Shown here: positions 52,910 through 61,192 of the stretch, piece after piece
Layout: each line of letters opens with the position of its first letter
Numbering within the stretch: position 1 is the stretch's first letter
Assembly (NCBI GenBank): GCA_026387935.1
Contig: JAPLKU010000014.1
Coordinates: forward strand, 1-64,000
From: Gemmatimonadota bacterium
GTDB lineage: Bacteria; Gemmatimonadota; Gemmatimonadetes; Gemmatimonadales; Gemmatimonadaceae
Direction: 5' to 3'
DNA length: 64,000 nucleotides
Notes under the pieces: model-generated
What the model was told of the DNA's origin: nothing
The model's database searches: none
What the model saw: the letters and a program-made list of their open reading frames with translations, nothing else
Program-made: the position numbers and the translations under genes

Positions 52910-54517
52910 CTAGTTTAGCGCTCCGGTGGACGTCGTCGCTTTTGCCGGCGGGACCCGTTTAAAGAGCGCCGCTGCGGTCTCAACGCCCTGCAATAACTTG
53001 ACGGCCTGCGCTACCACGGGGTCAGTGCGCACGGCGCGCTGCTGTGCGCCCGGAATGCCGAATGACATTCGCGCGAGTTCCTGACCGAGAAGGCGATCGA
53101 TGGACTCGTGCACATCATCGAACACGACGCGCTGCACCATGACCTGCTGCGCACGCATCGCCTGGAACAGCACGTCACGCATCGCCGCATCGACCATGAA
53201 CAGCGGGTCGCGGATTTTCTGACTCCGCCCGATCTGCTCGGCGGCGTTTGTCAGTGCAACGCGGAACGCCGCGACGCTGGTGCCGATCGCATGAACCCAC
53301 GCCCGCTCGGCCGGTGAAAGCGAGCTATCGCCAGCAGTGATATCGGGATGAATGCCACCGCCGCCGGTCAGCGTGCGTCCGGCCTTGGTGCGGTACGTCG
53401 CGCGGACGGTGTCCTCCGGATCGCTGTCGCTGCGTCCGCGATGCGGGCGCTCGAGACTGCGGCCCAACGGCGTATACCACCGCGCACTCGTGAGTTTGAG
53501 GGCGCCGCCATCTTCGAGTTGCAGGACGGTTTGGGCGCTGCCTTTGCCGTACGTCTGCCGGCCCACCACGAGCGCGCGATCATGATCCTGCAGCGCGCCG
53601 GCAAAGATTTCAGCCGAACTCGCCGTGTTGCCGTTGACGAGGACGACGATCGGCCGGCCCGGCCAGCGCTGGCCTGACTTGTCGAGGTACTCCACGTTCG
53701 CGCCGACCATCCGGCCTTTCGTTGACGCGATCTGGGTTCCTTTGTCGAGAAAGAGGTCGGCCATTTCTACTCCCTGCGACAGCAGTCCACCCGGATTGCC
53801 CCGAAGGTCAATGATGACGCCCTGCGCACCGGCGGTCACGAGGGAGTCCATCGTCCGCTCGACATCGTGCGTGGTGGAGTCGTTGAACGTCGACACGAGG
53901 AAATACCCAACCGAACTGCTCAGCACCGCGGCACGCGTGACCGCGCTCACATGAATCTCCTCGCGCTCGACCCGGAGAGGAATCTTGGCCGTCGCGGCAC
54001 CGCGCCGAATGCTCAGATTGAGCTTGGTGCCGGCCTGCCCGCGGAGCGCCTTCACGGCCTCAGACTGCGTCCAGCCGCGCATCGTCGTGCCGTCGATTTC
54101 CACGAGGCGGTCGCCAATCGCGATGCCGGCGCGTTCGGCGGGAGTCCCGAGGCGCACATGTGTCACGGTCAACCACCCGTCGCGCGAGTCGAGCGACATG
54201 CCGACGCCGGAATAGGTGCCGGTCGTTGTCTCGCGCAGCCGCTTGATGCGGTCTTCCGTGAGATACTGCGTATTGGGATCACGCAGTTCCTCGATCAATC
54301 CGAGCGCCGTTCGTCGGTAGATCTCGTCGGGCGAGAGCGAGTCGACCCAAGAGCGCTGGACGCGGCGCATCACGTTGTCGAGCAGCTGGCGTCCCTGTGC
54401 GGCCGACAGTTCGCCCGGAGCGTCGCCGCGGCGCGCCACGCGCCAGATCAGCCACGCGCCGCCGGCGAGCCCGATTCCGAGCACCAATCCCACGAGCGCA
54501 TAGCGCCAGTTTTTCAC
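52910..54517 (-). CDS. ctp: S41-family C-terminal processing peptidase
   Basis: This 535-residue protein has an N-terminal anchor (ALVGLVLGIGLAGGAWLIW), a periplasmic leader with DPNTQYLT, a PDZ domain (about 103-180, GVGMSL..GTPAERAGIAIGDRLVEIDG) and the S41 core. The core has NPGGLLSQGVEMADLFL, the serine in VNGNTASSAEIF and the lysine in GRQTYGKGSAQT. These proteases remove C-terminal peptides in the envelope. The C-terminus (about 430-535) is a helical tail. It is last in the rpmE-prfA-prmC-ylbF-tmk-ctp series, with a GTG start overlapping the tmk stop. Symbol by family only. Confidence 0.92.
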   Translation of the reverse strand: MKNWRYALVGLVLGIGLAGGAWLIWRVARRGDAPGELSAAQGRQLLDNVMRRVQRSWVDSLSPDEIYRRTALGLIEELRDPNTQYLTEDRIKRLRETTTGTYSGVGMSLDSRDGWLTVTHVRLGTPAERAGIAIGDRLVEIDGTTMRGWTQSEAVKALRGQAGTKLNLSIRRGAATAKIPLRVEREEIHVSAVTRAAVLSSSVGYFLVSTFNDSTTHDVERTMDSLVTAGAQGVIIDLRGNPGGLLSQGVEMADLFLDKGTQIASTKGRMVGANVEYLDKSGQRWPGRPIVVLVNGNTASSAEIFAGALQDHDRALVVGRQTYGKGSAQTVLQLEDGGALKLTSARWYTPLGRSLERPHRGRSDSDPEDTVRATYRTKAGRTLTGGGGIHPDITAGDSSLSPAERAWVHAIGTSVAAFRVALTNAAEQIGRSQKIRDPLFMVDAAMRDVLFQAMRAQQVMVQRVVFDDVHESIDRLLGQELARMSFGIPGAQQRAVRTDPVVAQAVKLLQGVETAAALFKRVPPAKATTSTGALN

Positions 54518-55182
54518 GCGACGCGCTCCGTCTTCGCGGCGAGCCCCGGCAGGCGGGCCGCCATCACCGCCACGATGCGCTGCTCGACTTCCTCGGGCGA
54601 TCCAATCGCATCAACGGTCGCAATGGGCCCCGCTTCCGGGTGCTGCGACTGCCACTCAGGCGTGGCGAACCGAGTGAAGGCATCGGCGACCGTCTGCAGA
54701 AACACCGATCCGGCGCGCTCCATACGGTCTGTGGGACCACGATGCTCAGCGCGCGACAAACCGACGTTCGCCGGAATGGCCAGCAGCAGGGTGAGATCGG
54801 GAACGAGCCCGCCGGTGGCAAGACGATTCGCCACGCGGACTTCCTCGGCGCCAAGGCCGCGGCCGCCAATCTGATATGCGTACGTTGACAGAAAGAAGCG
54901 GTCGAGCAGCACGCACGCGCCGCGCTCGAGCGCCGGGCGAATCTCGCCCGCGACGAGCTGCGCGCGCGAGGCCATGAACAGATGCGCCTCGGCGCGCGGA
55001 TCGATCGCCCAGTCCTTGGCGAGCACGCCGTCACGAATCCAGTCGCCCAACAGCGTGCCGCCCGGCTCGCGGAAGATCACGCACGCGTGGCCGGACTGTT
55101 CGATGCGCGCACGAAGGCGCAGGAGCTGGGTGGACTTCCCCGCTCCTTCAACGCCTTCGAACACGACGAGTCGTCCGCCCAT
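54514..55182 (-). CDS. tmk: Thymidylate kinase
   Basis: This 222-residue P-loop kinase makes dTDP from dTMP. The ATP loop is FEGVEGAGKSTQ (8-19), with FREPGGTLLGDWIRD, and DRFFLSTYAYQIGGRGL stands in place of the usual DRYxxSxxAYQ. The lid and C-terminal helices are present. Start at 55182, where the MGGRLVVFEG N-terminus fits; the frame upstream overlaps ylbF. Stop overlaps the ctp GTG. Confidence 0.94.
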   Translation of the reverse strand: MGGRLVVFEGVEGAGKSTQLLRLRARIEQSGHACVIFREPGGTLLGDWIRDGVLAKDWAIDPRAEAHLFMASRAQLVAGEIRPALERGACVLLDRFFLSTYAYQIGGRGLGAEEVRVANRLATGGLVPDLTLLLAIPANVGLSRAEHRGPTDRMERAGSVFLQTVADAFTRFATPEWQSQHPEAGPIATVDAIGSPEEVEQRIVAVMAARLPGLAAKTERVA

Positions 55183-55189
55183 GGATGCG

Positions 55190-55543
55190 TTAAGCCAGAG
55201 TAATGATGGAACTCGTCGCACCCTTCTTTATACCGTCCAGGATCCATTGGTTCACCTGGACCATGACCTTGTCGAAGTTCTCGTTGGCCACGAGCACGCG
55301 CTGATAGGTGGCGTTCGTCTGGATTTCTCCCAGCAGCGCATCGAGCTGCTGTTCCATCTCGGCGGTCGGCTGCTCACCGCGGCCAATGGCGCGCTGCGCT
55401 TCCTGCCGCAGCCGCTCCATTTTCTCAAGGAGCGCCACGGCTTCCTTGTCGTCAGTGAGCGCGTCGCTCGCGCGCTTCACAGCCTGATATTCGGCAGTCT
55501 GGCCAATGATGCGGCCCAGTTCGATGGCTCGTTCGCTTAGCAT
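55190..55543 (-). CDS. YlbF/YmcA-family protein
   Basis: This 117-residue all-helical protein contains LGRIIGQTAEYQAVKRASDAL, DKEAVALLEKMERLRQEAQ and QTNATYQRVLVANENFDKVMVQVNQWI, the pattern of YlbF and YmcA. In Bacillus these act with YaaT in RNase Y-dependent RNA processing and competence. The role in this organism is unknown, and no RNase Y gene is in the window. It lies between prmC and tmk. Confidence 0.85.
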   Translation of the reverse strand: MLSERAIELGRIIGQTAEYQAVKRASDALTDDKEAVALLEKMERLRQEAQRAIGRGEQPTAEMEQQLDALLGEIQTNATYQRVLVANENFDKVMVQVNQWILDGIKKGATSSIITLA

Positions 55544-55552
55544 GTCTCGTTG

Positions 55553-56407
55553 TTACCGTGTGGATCGCCGGGCCACGAGGAAGCGATCGCGGCCCGTCAG
55601 GTCAGGCCGGATTTGGACATCGCTCCACCGGCCATTGGTTTCCGCCCGGGTCCGCGCGAGCTGCGCGCGCCGCGAGTCGATCTCGATCACCAGCACACCG
55701 CCAGGCGCGACCACATCTGCCGCCCCAGCCACGAGCCGGTCAATCACTGCCATTCCATCGTCACCGCCGAACAGTGCCATCGCCGGCTCGTGCTCGCGTA
55801 CGGACGCCGGAAGCTCGTCCCGTTCGGTCAACGCAATATAGGGCGGATTGGAGACCACCGCCGTCAGCTGCAATCCGGCCAACGGAGCGGTCAGATCACC
55901 CTGCCGAAACTCGATCAATTCACGTTTTTCGGCCGGAATCGCCAAGAGGTTTGCCCGCGCGGCGTCGAGCGCATCGGCGGAGAGGTCCACGGCGAAAATC
56001 CGCTCAAACTTTCCCTCAGCGGCAAGCGCTAACGCGATGGCGCCCGAACCGGTGCCGATATCGGCGATCGTCCCCCGTCCGCCTGTACCGCCGAGCGCGA
56101 GGTCCACGAGCATCTCGGTTTCCGGACGTGGGATGAGCACGCGGGGGTCCACCTGAAGCGTGAGATGCCGGAACGCCGCCGTGCCAACCGCGTAGGCAAA
56201 TGGGGTCCCCGTGCGAATGGCCGCGGCGGCCGTTCGTGCCCTATGCAGCGGTGCGGCGTCGAGGGTCAGCTCCCGGTGTGCCGTCGGCCAGAACCGCGGC
56301 TGGTCCAGCACCGCCGCAATCAGGTCGCGCGCGCCGCCCCGGTCGGGCGGCACGCCGTCTCCGGCGAGCACCACGGCCAGCTCGTCGAGCAGCTCGCCAA
56401 CCGACAT
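55553..56407 (-). CDS. prmC: Release factor glutamine methyltransferase
   Basis: This 284-residue methyltransferase modifies the GGQ glutamine of release factors. It has an N-terminal helical domain, the SAM motif IADIGTGSGAIALALA (about 114-129), and the catalytic NPPY at 187-190 (VVSNPPYIALTERDELPASV). Its neighbour prfA is the substrate gene, which is the usual pairing. Start at 56407, three bases after the prfA stop. Confidence 0.95.
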   Translation of the reverse strand: MSVGELLDELAVVLAGDGVPPDRGGARDLIAAVLDQPRFWPTAHRELTLDAAPLHRARTAAAAIRTGTPFAYAVGTAAFRHLTLQVDPRVLIPRPETEMLVDLALGGTGGRGTIADIGTGSGAIALALAAEGKFERIFAVDLSADALDAARANLLAIPAEKRELIEFRQGDLTAPLAGLQLTAVVSNPPYIALTERDELPASVREHEPAMALFGGDDGMAVIDRLVAGAADVVAPGGVLVIEIDSRRAQLARTRAETNGRWSDVQIRPDLTGRDRFLVARRSTR

Positions 56408-56410
56408 GGG

Positions 56411-57484
56411 CTACTCCTCACCGACGCTGAGCTTCTCCTCCACGTCGGCCAACTTCAGTGCTTCGATCAACGGACCGATTTCGCCGTTCATGACCGCCGG
56501 CAGGTTGTGGGTCGTGAAGTTGATGCGGTGGTCGGTGACGCGACTCTGGGGATAGTTGTAGGTCCGGATTTTCGCCGAGCGGTCACCGGTGCTCACCTGC
56601 GACCGCCGCAACCGCGACCGTTCCGCTTCCTGCTCGGCGATCCTCGCGTCGAGCAGACGCGCGCGAAGCACTTCCATGCCTTTGAGCTTGTTCTGCAGCT
56701 GGCTTTTCTGGTCCTGCTGCGAGACGACGATCCCCGACGGCATGTGCGTGATGCGCACGGCGCTGTCGGTGGTGTTCACGCTCTGTCCACCGGGACCGCT
56801 CGAGCGGAACACGTCGATGCGAAGATCCTTGGCCTCGATCTTCATGTCGATTTCTTCGGCTTCGGGCAGTACCGCAACGGTCGCCGCCGACGTGTGGATG
56901 CGGCCTGCCGTCTCCGTGGCGGGCACGCGCTGCACGCGATGGACGCCGCTCTCCCAGCGCATCTGTCCGAACGCGCCGGTGCCGAGAACCTTGAAAATCA
57001 CTTCCTTGATGCCGCCGAGCGTGCCGTCGGACATCGAGATGGCCTCGATCTTCCAGCCGAGTCGTTCGATGTAACGCGTGTACATGCGCCAGATGTCGGC
57101 TGCAAAAAGCGCCGCCTCGTCGCCGCCCGTGCCCGCGCGGAGTTCAACGATGCAGTTACGATCGTCGAGGGGATCGTGCGGGATGACGAGCGGCAACAGC
57201 TGGGTCTCGATCTTGGCGATCGACTCCTGCAGCCGGCCAATTTCGGAGTGCGCCTCGGCAGCCATCTCCGCGTCATCAGACGACGCGAGCTCGCGTGTTG
57301 ACGTGAGCTCGTCGTCCAACTTCTTCAGTGCATCGGCGCGCTCGACCACCTGGCCGAGCCGCTGATGTTCACGCCCAAGCGACGCCAGCAGTTTGGCGTC
57401 GCGAACTGTCTTCGGATCGAGAAGCTCGCGTTCTACGGCCGCCGCGCGGTTGACCGCATCGGCGAGTAAGTCGCGGAGCGCCAA
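56411..57484 (-). CDS. prfA: Peptide chain release factor 1
   Basis: The 357-residue RF1 ends translation at UAA and UAG. The GGQ tripeptide is at 232-234 (SSGPGGQSVNTTDSAVRI), and the stop-codon recognition PAT tripeptide is at 188-190 (RVPATETAGRIHTSA), which marks RF1 rather than RF2. The start is TTG at 57484. prmC follows, so the methylated partner is made from the same mRNA. Confidence 0.95.
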   Translation of the reverse strand: MALRDLLADAVNRAAAVERELLDPKTVRDAKLLASLGREHQRLGQVVERADALKKLDDELTSTRELASSDDAEMAAEAHSEIGRLQESIAKIETQLLPLVIPHDPLDDRNCIVELRAGTGGDEAALFAADIWRMYTRYIERLGWKIEAISMSDGTLGGIKEVIFKVLGTGAFGQMRWESGVHRVQRVPATETAGRIHTSAATVAVLPEAEEIDMKIEAKDLRIDVFRSSGPGGQSVNTTDSAVRITHMPSGIVVSQQDQKSQLQNKLKGMEVLRARLLDARIAEQEAERSRLRRSQVSTGDRSAKIRTYNYPQSRVTDHRINFTTHNLPAVMNGEIGPLIEALKLADVEEKLSVGEE

Positions 57485-57496
57485 ACTGTGACCGCC

Positions 57497-57718
57497 TTAG
57501 GCGGTCGTCGTCGCCGGTGTCGGCTTCGCGTACTTCTGGCGGAAACGTTCGACACGGCCGGCCGTATCAACGAGACGCAACTTGCCGGTATAGAACGGGT
57601 GGCACGCCGCGCAGATGTCGGTGTGAATCTCGGCCTGCGTGGAGCGAGTCTGGAATGCATTGCCGCACGCGCAATTGACTTTCGCGGTGGCGTACACGGG
57701 ATGGATTTCGGGCTTCAT
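57497..57718 (-). CDS. rpmE: 50S ribosomal protein L31 (zinc-binding type)
   Basis: This 73-residue protein has Cys16, Cys18, Cys36 and Cys39 (CACG and CAAC), the zinc-ribbon form of L31. The core is [19 protein letters not shown] and [24 protein letters not shown] lies five bases before the ATG. It is the first gene after the promoter at 57758-57786 and is followed by prfA 12 bases later. The zinc form implies that a zinc-free paralogue could exist elsewhere. Confidence 0.95.
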   Translation of the reverse strand: MKPEIHPVYATAKVNCACGNAFQTRSTQAEIHTDICAACHPFYTGKLRLVDTAGRVERFRQKYAKPTPATTTA

Positions 57719-57757
57719 TGGGACCTCGAAAAGAACTGTACTTTGGACGAGCCTCTT

Positions 57758-57786
57758 AATATAGCGAGGAGAGGCCCGCCGTTCAA
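57758..57786 (-). promoter_or_regulatory. Sigma-70 promoter for the rpmE operon
   Basis: Minus-strand TTGAAC (57781-57786) is separated by exactly 17 bases from TATATT (57758-57763). The expected start is about 30 bases upstream of the rpmE ATG, leaving a short leader with GAGG. This is the clearest promoter in the window. Confidence 0.75.
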
Positions 57787-57862
57787 GTCTGCAAAGGATT
57801 GTGGCGCAACGGGTTGCGGGCAGGTTTTGGAAACACCTTGGCGCGAGCGTACAGGCAGTTCG

Positions 57863-60523
57863 CTATTGGCGCCCAGTCAGCGGCAGCCAATAGCTCAGCT
57901 TGAGGGCGACGTAGTTATCCCCTGCTGCGTGCGTCGTGTTCAAGAGGTCACCGGCGCGCACCGGCTCGCCCAGTGCATCAGACGCGCGGCGATTCTGCTG
58001 CCAGACGACAAACAACGTGCTGCCCGGATGCCATTCCCACCGGAGGACCACGTTTGAGCGGAAGGATAGCACATTGAAGTCGCGATTCGTCAGCGAGAAT
58101 TCGGTACCGTCCGCCATGACCGCGTACGATCCGTCGGGTGCCCGCGTGATGGTCGTCCCGTCGGTGCCGTAGTTGCGGAGCACGTTCGTCTGCGGCGCGC
58201 GCAGCTCTCCGATGCCGTGGTAGCGCCCGCTTGCGGCGAACGGTTCTGCATACCCCTCGAGGGTAAACGATGGAGAAAAGGCGTAGTTGAGCCGTGTGCG
58301 GACGGAGGTCGTCACGCGATCGACATATGCGAACAGATACCGCGCGCCGAACGTACGGGTCGCCGCCGGGGCGGCCAGCGACGTCACGTATTGTCGTGCA
58401 TCGGTGCTCACGACGTAGCTTGGATCGAACGAGAGCTGCCACCGGGGCGTGGGGCGCAGTGTTATGCCACCGCTGACGTTGTTGCGCCATCCACCCAGCG
58501 CGTCACGGTTCCAGTTGAAGCTGGTCCGCCAACCGATCTTGCTGCCCGACGCGCTGTTCAACCGATACTCCTGCCCCCAGTTGAACGCCGTCCGCATCAA
58601 AGGTCCGCCGCGCGTGAGCCGGTCATCGAGCGTCGACAGGTCGAACTTCGTGTTCAGGTTAAGGGTCCAGAAATTTTGTAAGGTGAGCGTGGTGTTCTGG
58701 TTCCACTCCTCGTTGGTATGGTTGCTGCCATAGTTGAACGAGCCACGCGTCACGAACCCGAGGCGCCAATTCCTGAAATACGGACCGGGCTCCGTTTCTC
58801 GAATTTGAATGTCCGCGTTGTAGTCGATGCCGTCCGCCGACTGCAGACGTCCCACGTCGTTCACCTCGTAGCCCTTCGACTCGGTCGAGACCTGCGCGCC
58901 CCAGAGGATGTGGAGCCCGGCGTCCTTGTCGGCACGAATGGATGCGGTGTAGCCCGAGAGCGAGCGACGTGCCGTGTTGTAGTCGAGGTAGTCGCCGTCG
59001 GGGCGCTGGAGATAGTGTCCGCTCGACCGCTGAATGCGCCCAATCGCCAGCGAGTCGCCCATGACATGACTGAAGCCCGCGAAGCCGCTGATGGCATATC
59101 GCCCCTGCTGCAAGCGGATGCGCCAGTCGACTCCGCCTGCGATGGCGGTGCCGGTGAGCCGCGCCGAGAGGGCCGTGTCGCCCCCAAGTTCGCGGCGCAT
59201 CGCCGTGAACATGCCGCCCACGGTGGACGCCTGTGCACCGATCTCCTGCTGGAGCCGTACCACGGCGTACTCCGTACGCGGTTCGACGCGCACCTCGCTC
59301 GTGCGGCTGCTATCGAGCATGAATGTTCGCGCGTTTGTACGATCGGTCATCGCGAGCAGCGCGCCAACCGAGAGTCGCGAGGCCGTGCGGCCGGTGAGCT
59401 TTGCCGCCCCCATGATCGTGCTGGCGCGCGGCTGGTCGACAAAGTCGCCGCTTGCAGCGAGGTGGGGCGCCGAGCCGATGCGCCGCGAGTAGAAGTAGTT
59501 CGGTCCCTCAACGCGCAGCAGCTGCGCCCCTTCGGTGAAGAAGGGCCGGCGCTCTTCGACGATCGTTTCGAACGCCGAAAGGTTCACTTCGGCGGGATCC
59601 GACTCGACCTGGCCGAAGTCGGGGTTGATCGTGGCGTCGACGGTCAGGTTCGACCCAATGCCGAACTTCGCATCCAGCCCGGCGCGGGCCTTGGTCGGGT
59701 TGCGAAATGGATTGGCCGTGTTCGTGACCGCCGAACGCGTGGCGTCGGACGCCACATACGGCAGCAGTTCAACCGGTCGCCGCGCTTTCACGCCCGCGAT
59801 GCCGGTGAGGGTGCCGAACCGGGAGATGTAGCCGTTCTCCTTGGTCGGAATCATGATCCACTGCAAGTCTTCGTTCTTGTCAGGCATCCAGCGGTCGAGC
59901 TGCAACCCCCATTCCTGCGTGTCAGCCGTCGGAAACCGCAATTGTGAAAATGGAATGCGCATCTCGGCCGACCACCCGAGCGAATCAATCACCGCACTTC
60001 CTTCCCACACCGGATCGTACTGGCCTTCCCGGCCACGATGCTCATCGTCCTGCGAGTGATGAAAGTCTCCACGAACACCCGCAGCGGAAATGATGAACGC
60101 GTAGCCGGTGCGCCGATCGCGGTGCGTGTCGAACGTGAGTTGCAAATGCTCCGAGTTCGCCGACCCGTCTCGCCGACCGATGCTGCGGAGAATTTGTTCC
60201 GGGTGTTCCCGGTACATCCGCGCACCGACGTAGATCGCGTCATCGTCGTATCGAACGAACACCTGGGTTCGCTCGGAGGGGGCCGCGCCTTCGATCGGCC
60301 GCTGCTGCTCGAAATCCTCAATGGGCACCTGGCCGACCCATGCCGCGTCGTCGAGGCGGCCATCGATTCGTGGCGCGGGACCAGCGAGGCGCGTCGCGGT
60401 GGCGCGCTTGGACGACGGCTGCGCCCCTATTGACCCAACGGCGGTGATGATCGCCGCGAGTGTGAGCGCATATCGGAGACAGGGTCGCACGATCGTCAAG
60501 TTTTGAGGACGGGGTTCGCACAT
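57863..60523 (-). CDS. DUF5916/CBM9-like outer membrane protein
   Basis: The protein is about 886 residues. A signal peptide (YALTLAAIITAVGSIGA) is followed by a CBM9-type beta-sandwich (about 45-250) with RIDGRLDDAAWVG, VFVRYDDDAIYVGARM and GWSAEMRIPFSQLRF. A large barrel domain (about 280-886) of the DUF5916 type follows: DATINPDFGQVESDPAEVNLSAFET and FTEGAQLLRVEG. Proteins of this type are abundant in Gemmatimonadota and Bacteroidota; the ligand is unknown. The start is uncertain: an in-frame GTG at 60490 gives a more usual signal peptide and removes the overlap with the divergent HD-GYP frame. Confidence 0.85.
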   Translation of the reverse strand: MCEPRPQNLTIVRPCLRYALTLAAIITAVGSIGAQPSSKRATATRLAGPAPRIDGRLDDAAWVGQVPIEDFEQQRPIEGAAPSERTQVFVRYDDDAIYVGARMYREHPEQILRSIGRRDGSANSEHLQLTFDTHRDRRTGYAFIISAAGVRGDFHHSQDDEHRGREGQYDPVWEGSAVIDSLGWSAEMRIPFSQLRFPTADTQEWGLQLDRWMPDKNEDLQWIMIPTKENGYISRFGTLTGIAGVKARRPVELLPYVASDATRSAVTNTANPFRNPTKARAGLDAKFGIGSNLTVDATINPDFGQVESDPAEVNLSAFETIVEERRPFFTEGAQLLRVEGPNYFYSRRIGSAPHLAASGDFVDQPRASTIMGAAKLTGRTASRLSVGALLAMTDRTNARTFMLDSSRTSEVRVEPRTEYAVVRLQQEIGAQASTVGGMFTAMRRELGGDTALSARLTGTAIAGGVDWRIRLQQGRYAISGFAGFSHVMGDSLAIGRIQRSSGHYLQRPDGDYLDYNTARRSLSGYTASIRADKDAGLHILWGAQVSTESKGYEVNDVGRLQSADGIDYNADIQIRETEPGPYFRNWRLGFVTRGSFNYGSNHTNEEWNQNTTLTLQNFWTLNLNTKFDLSTLDDRLTRGGPLMRTAFNWGQEYRLNSASGSKIGWRTSFNWNRDALGGWRNNVSGGITLRPTPRWQLSFDPSYVVSTDARQYVTSLAAPAATRTFGARYLFAYVDRVTTSVRTRLNYAFSPSFTLEGYAEPFAASGRYHGIGELRAPQTNVLRNYGTDGTTITRAPDGSYAVMADGTEFSLTNRDFNVLSFRSNVVLRWEWHPGSTLFVVWQQNRRASDALGEPVRAGDLLNTTHAAGDNYVALKLSYWLPLTGRQ

Positions 60524-60592
60524 GAAAGTCGGCGCCTAACGCGAATCGTCGCTGGGCCGCGCAAAAAGGAGGATCTGGGTCAAGGATTATAC

Positions 60593-61192
60593 GTGACCCA
60601 CCAGCTCAGCGCTGCCCGCCTGCCGATGCCGACGATTCTCCCGGAAGGCAAGTTCGACGATCTCGAGACGATCAATGCACGCACCTTCCTCGATTTTGAC
60701 GGCGTCGAGAAGCCGTTGCTGTCCGACGACGAGTTGCGCTACCTGATGATCAACAAGGGCAACCTCGACCCGCGGGAACGGCGTAAAATCGAGTCACATG
60801 TCACGCATACCTATCGGTTTATCGTGCAGATTCCGTGGACGCGCGAGTTGCGGCACATCCCGGCCATCGCCTACGGCCACCACGAGAAACTGAATGCGAA
60901 GGGGTACCCGCGTCAGATTGCGGCGGCAGCAATTCCGGTGCAAACGCGCATGATGACCATCAGCGACATCTACGACGCGCTTACCGCGACGGACCGGCCC
61001 TATAAGCGTGCGGTACCATGGGAACGCGCGCTCGACATCCTCAGGGACGAGGCGAAGGAGGGCGCAATCGACAATGCGGTGCTGAGCGCCTTTATCGAGG
61101 CGAAGGTGTTCATGCTTGTGCAGTCAGAGCCGGCCAAGCGCCGCTCGATGGCGATGCCGACGACCGAGCGGACGCCTTTGCGCGGCGCTTAG
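60593..61192 (+). CDS. Truncated HD-GYP domain protein
   Basis: This is a 199-residue protein from the GTG at 60593, which has AAGGA six bases upstream. The sequence matches the second half of an HD-GYP phosphodiesterase: LLSDDELRYLMINKGNLDPRERRKIESHVTHTYRFI, YGHHEKLNAKGYP, IPVQTRMMTISDIYDALTATDRPYK and a helical end. The preceding HD-x-GK segment with several metal ligands is absent, so cyclic-di-GMP hydrolysis is doubtful. The open frame extends to 60503 with KKEDLGQGLYVTHQL, perhaps the remains of a larger sensor. The divergent DUF5916 gene abuts it, and its stop overlaps hyuB by four bases. Confidence 0.75.
   Translation: MTHQLSAARLPMPTILPEGKFDDLETINARTFLDFDGVEKPLLSDDELRYLMINKGNLDPRERRKIESHVTHTYRFIVQIPWTRELRHIPAIAYGHHEKLNAKGYPRQIAAAAIPVQTRMMTISDIYDALTATDRPYKRAVPWERALDILRDEAKEGAIDNAVLSAFIEAKVFMLVQSEPAKRRSMAMPTTERTPLRGA

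Noticed and set aside
60503-60523. True overlap of the divergent DUF5916 and HD-GYP genes
   Set aside because: Both have better internal starts (GTG 60490 and GTG 60593), so the overlap probably results from over-long open frames.
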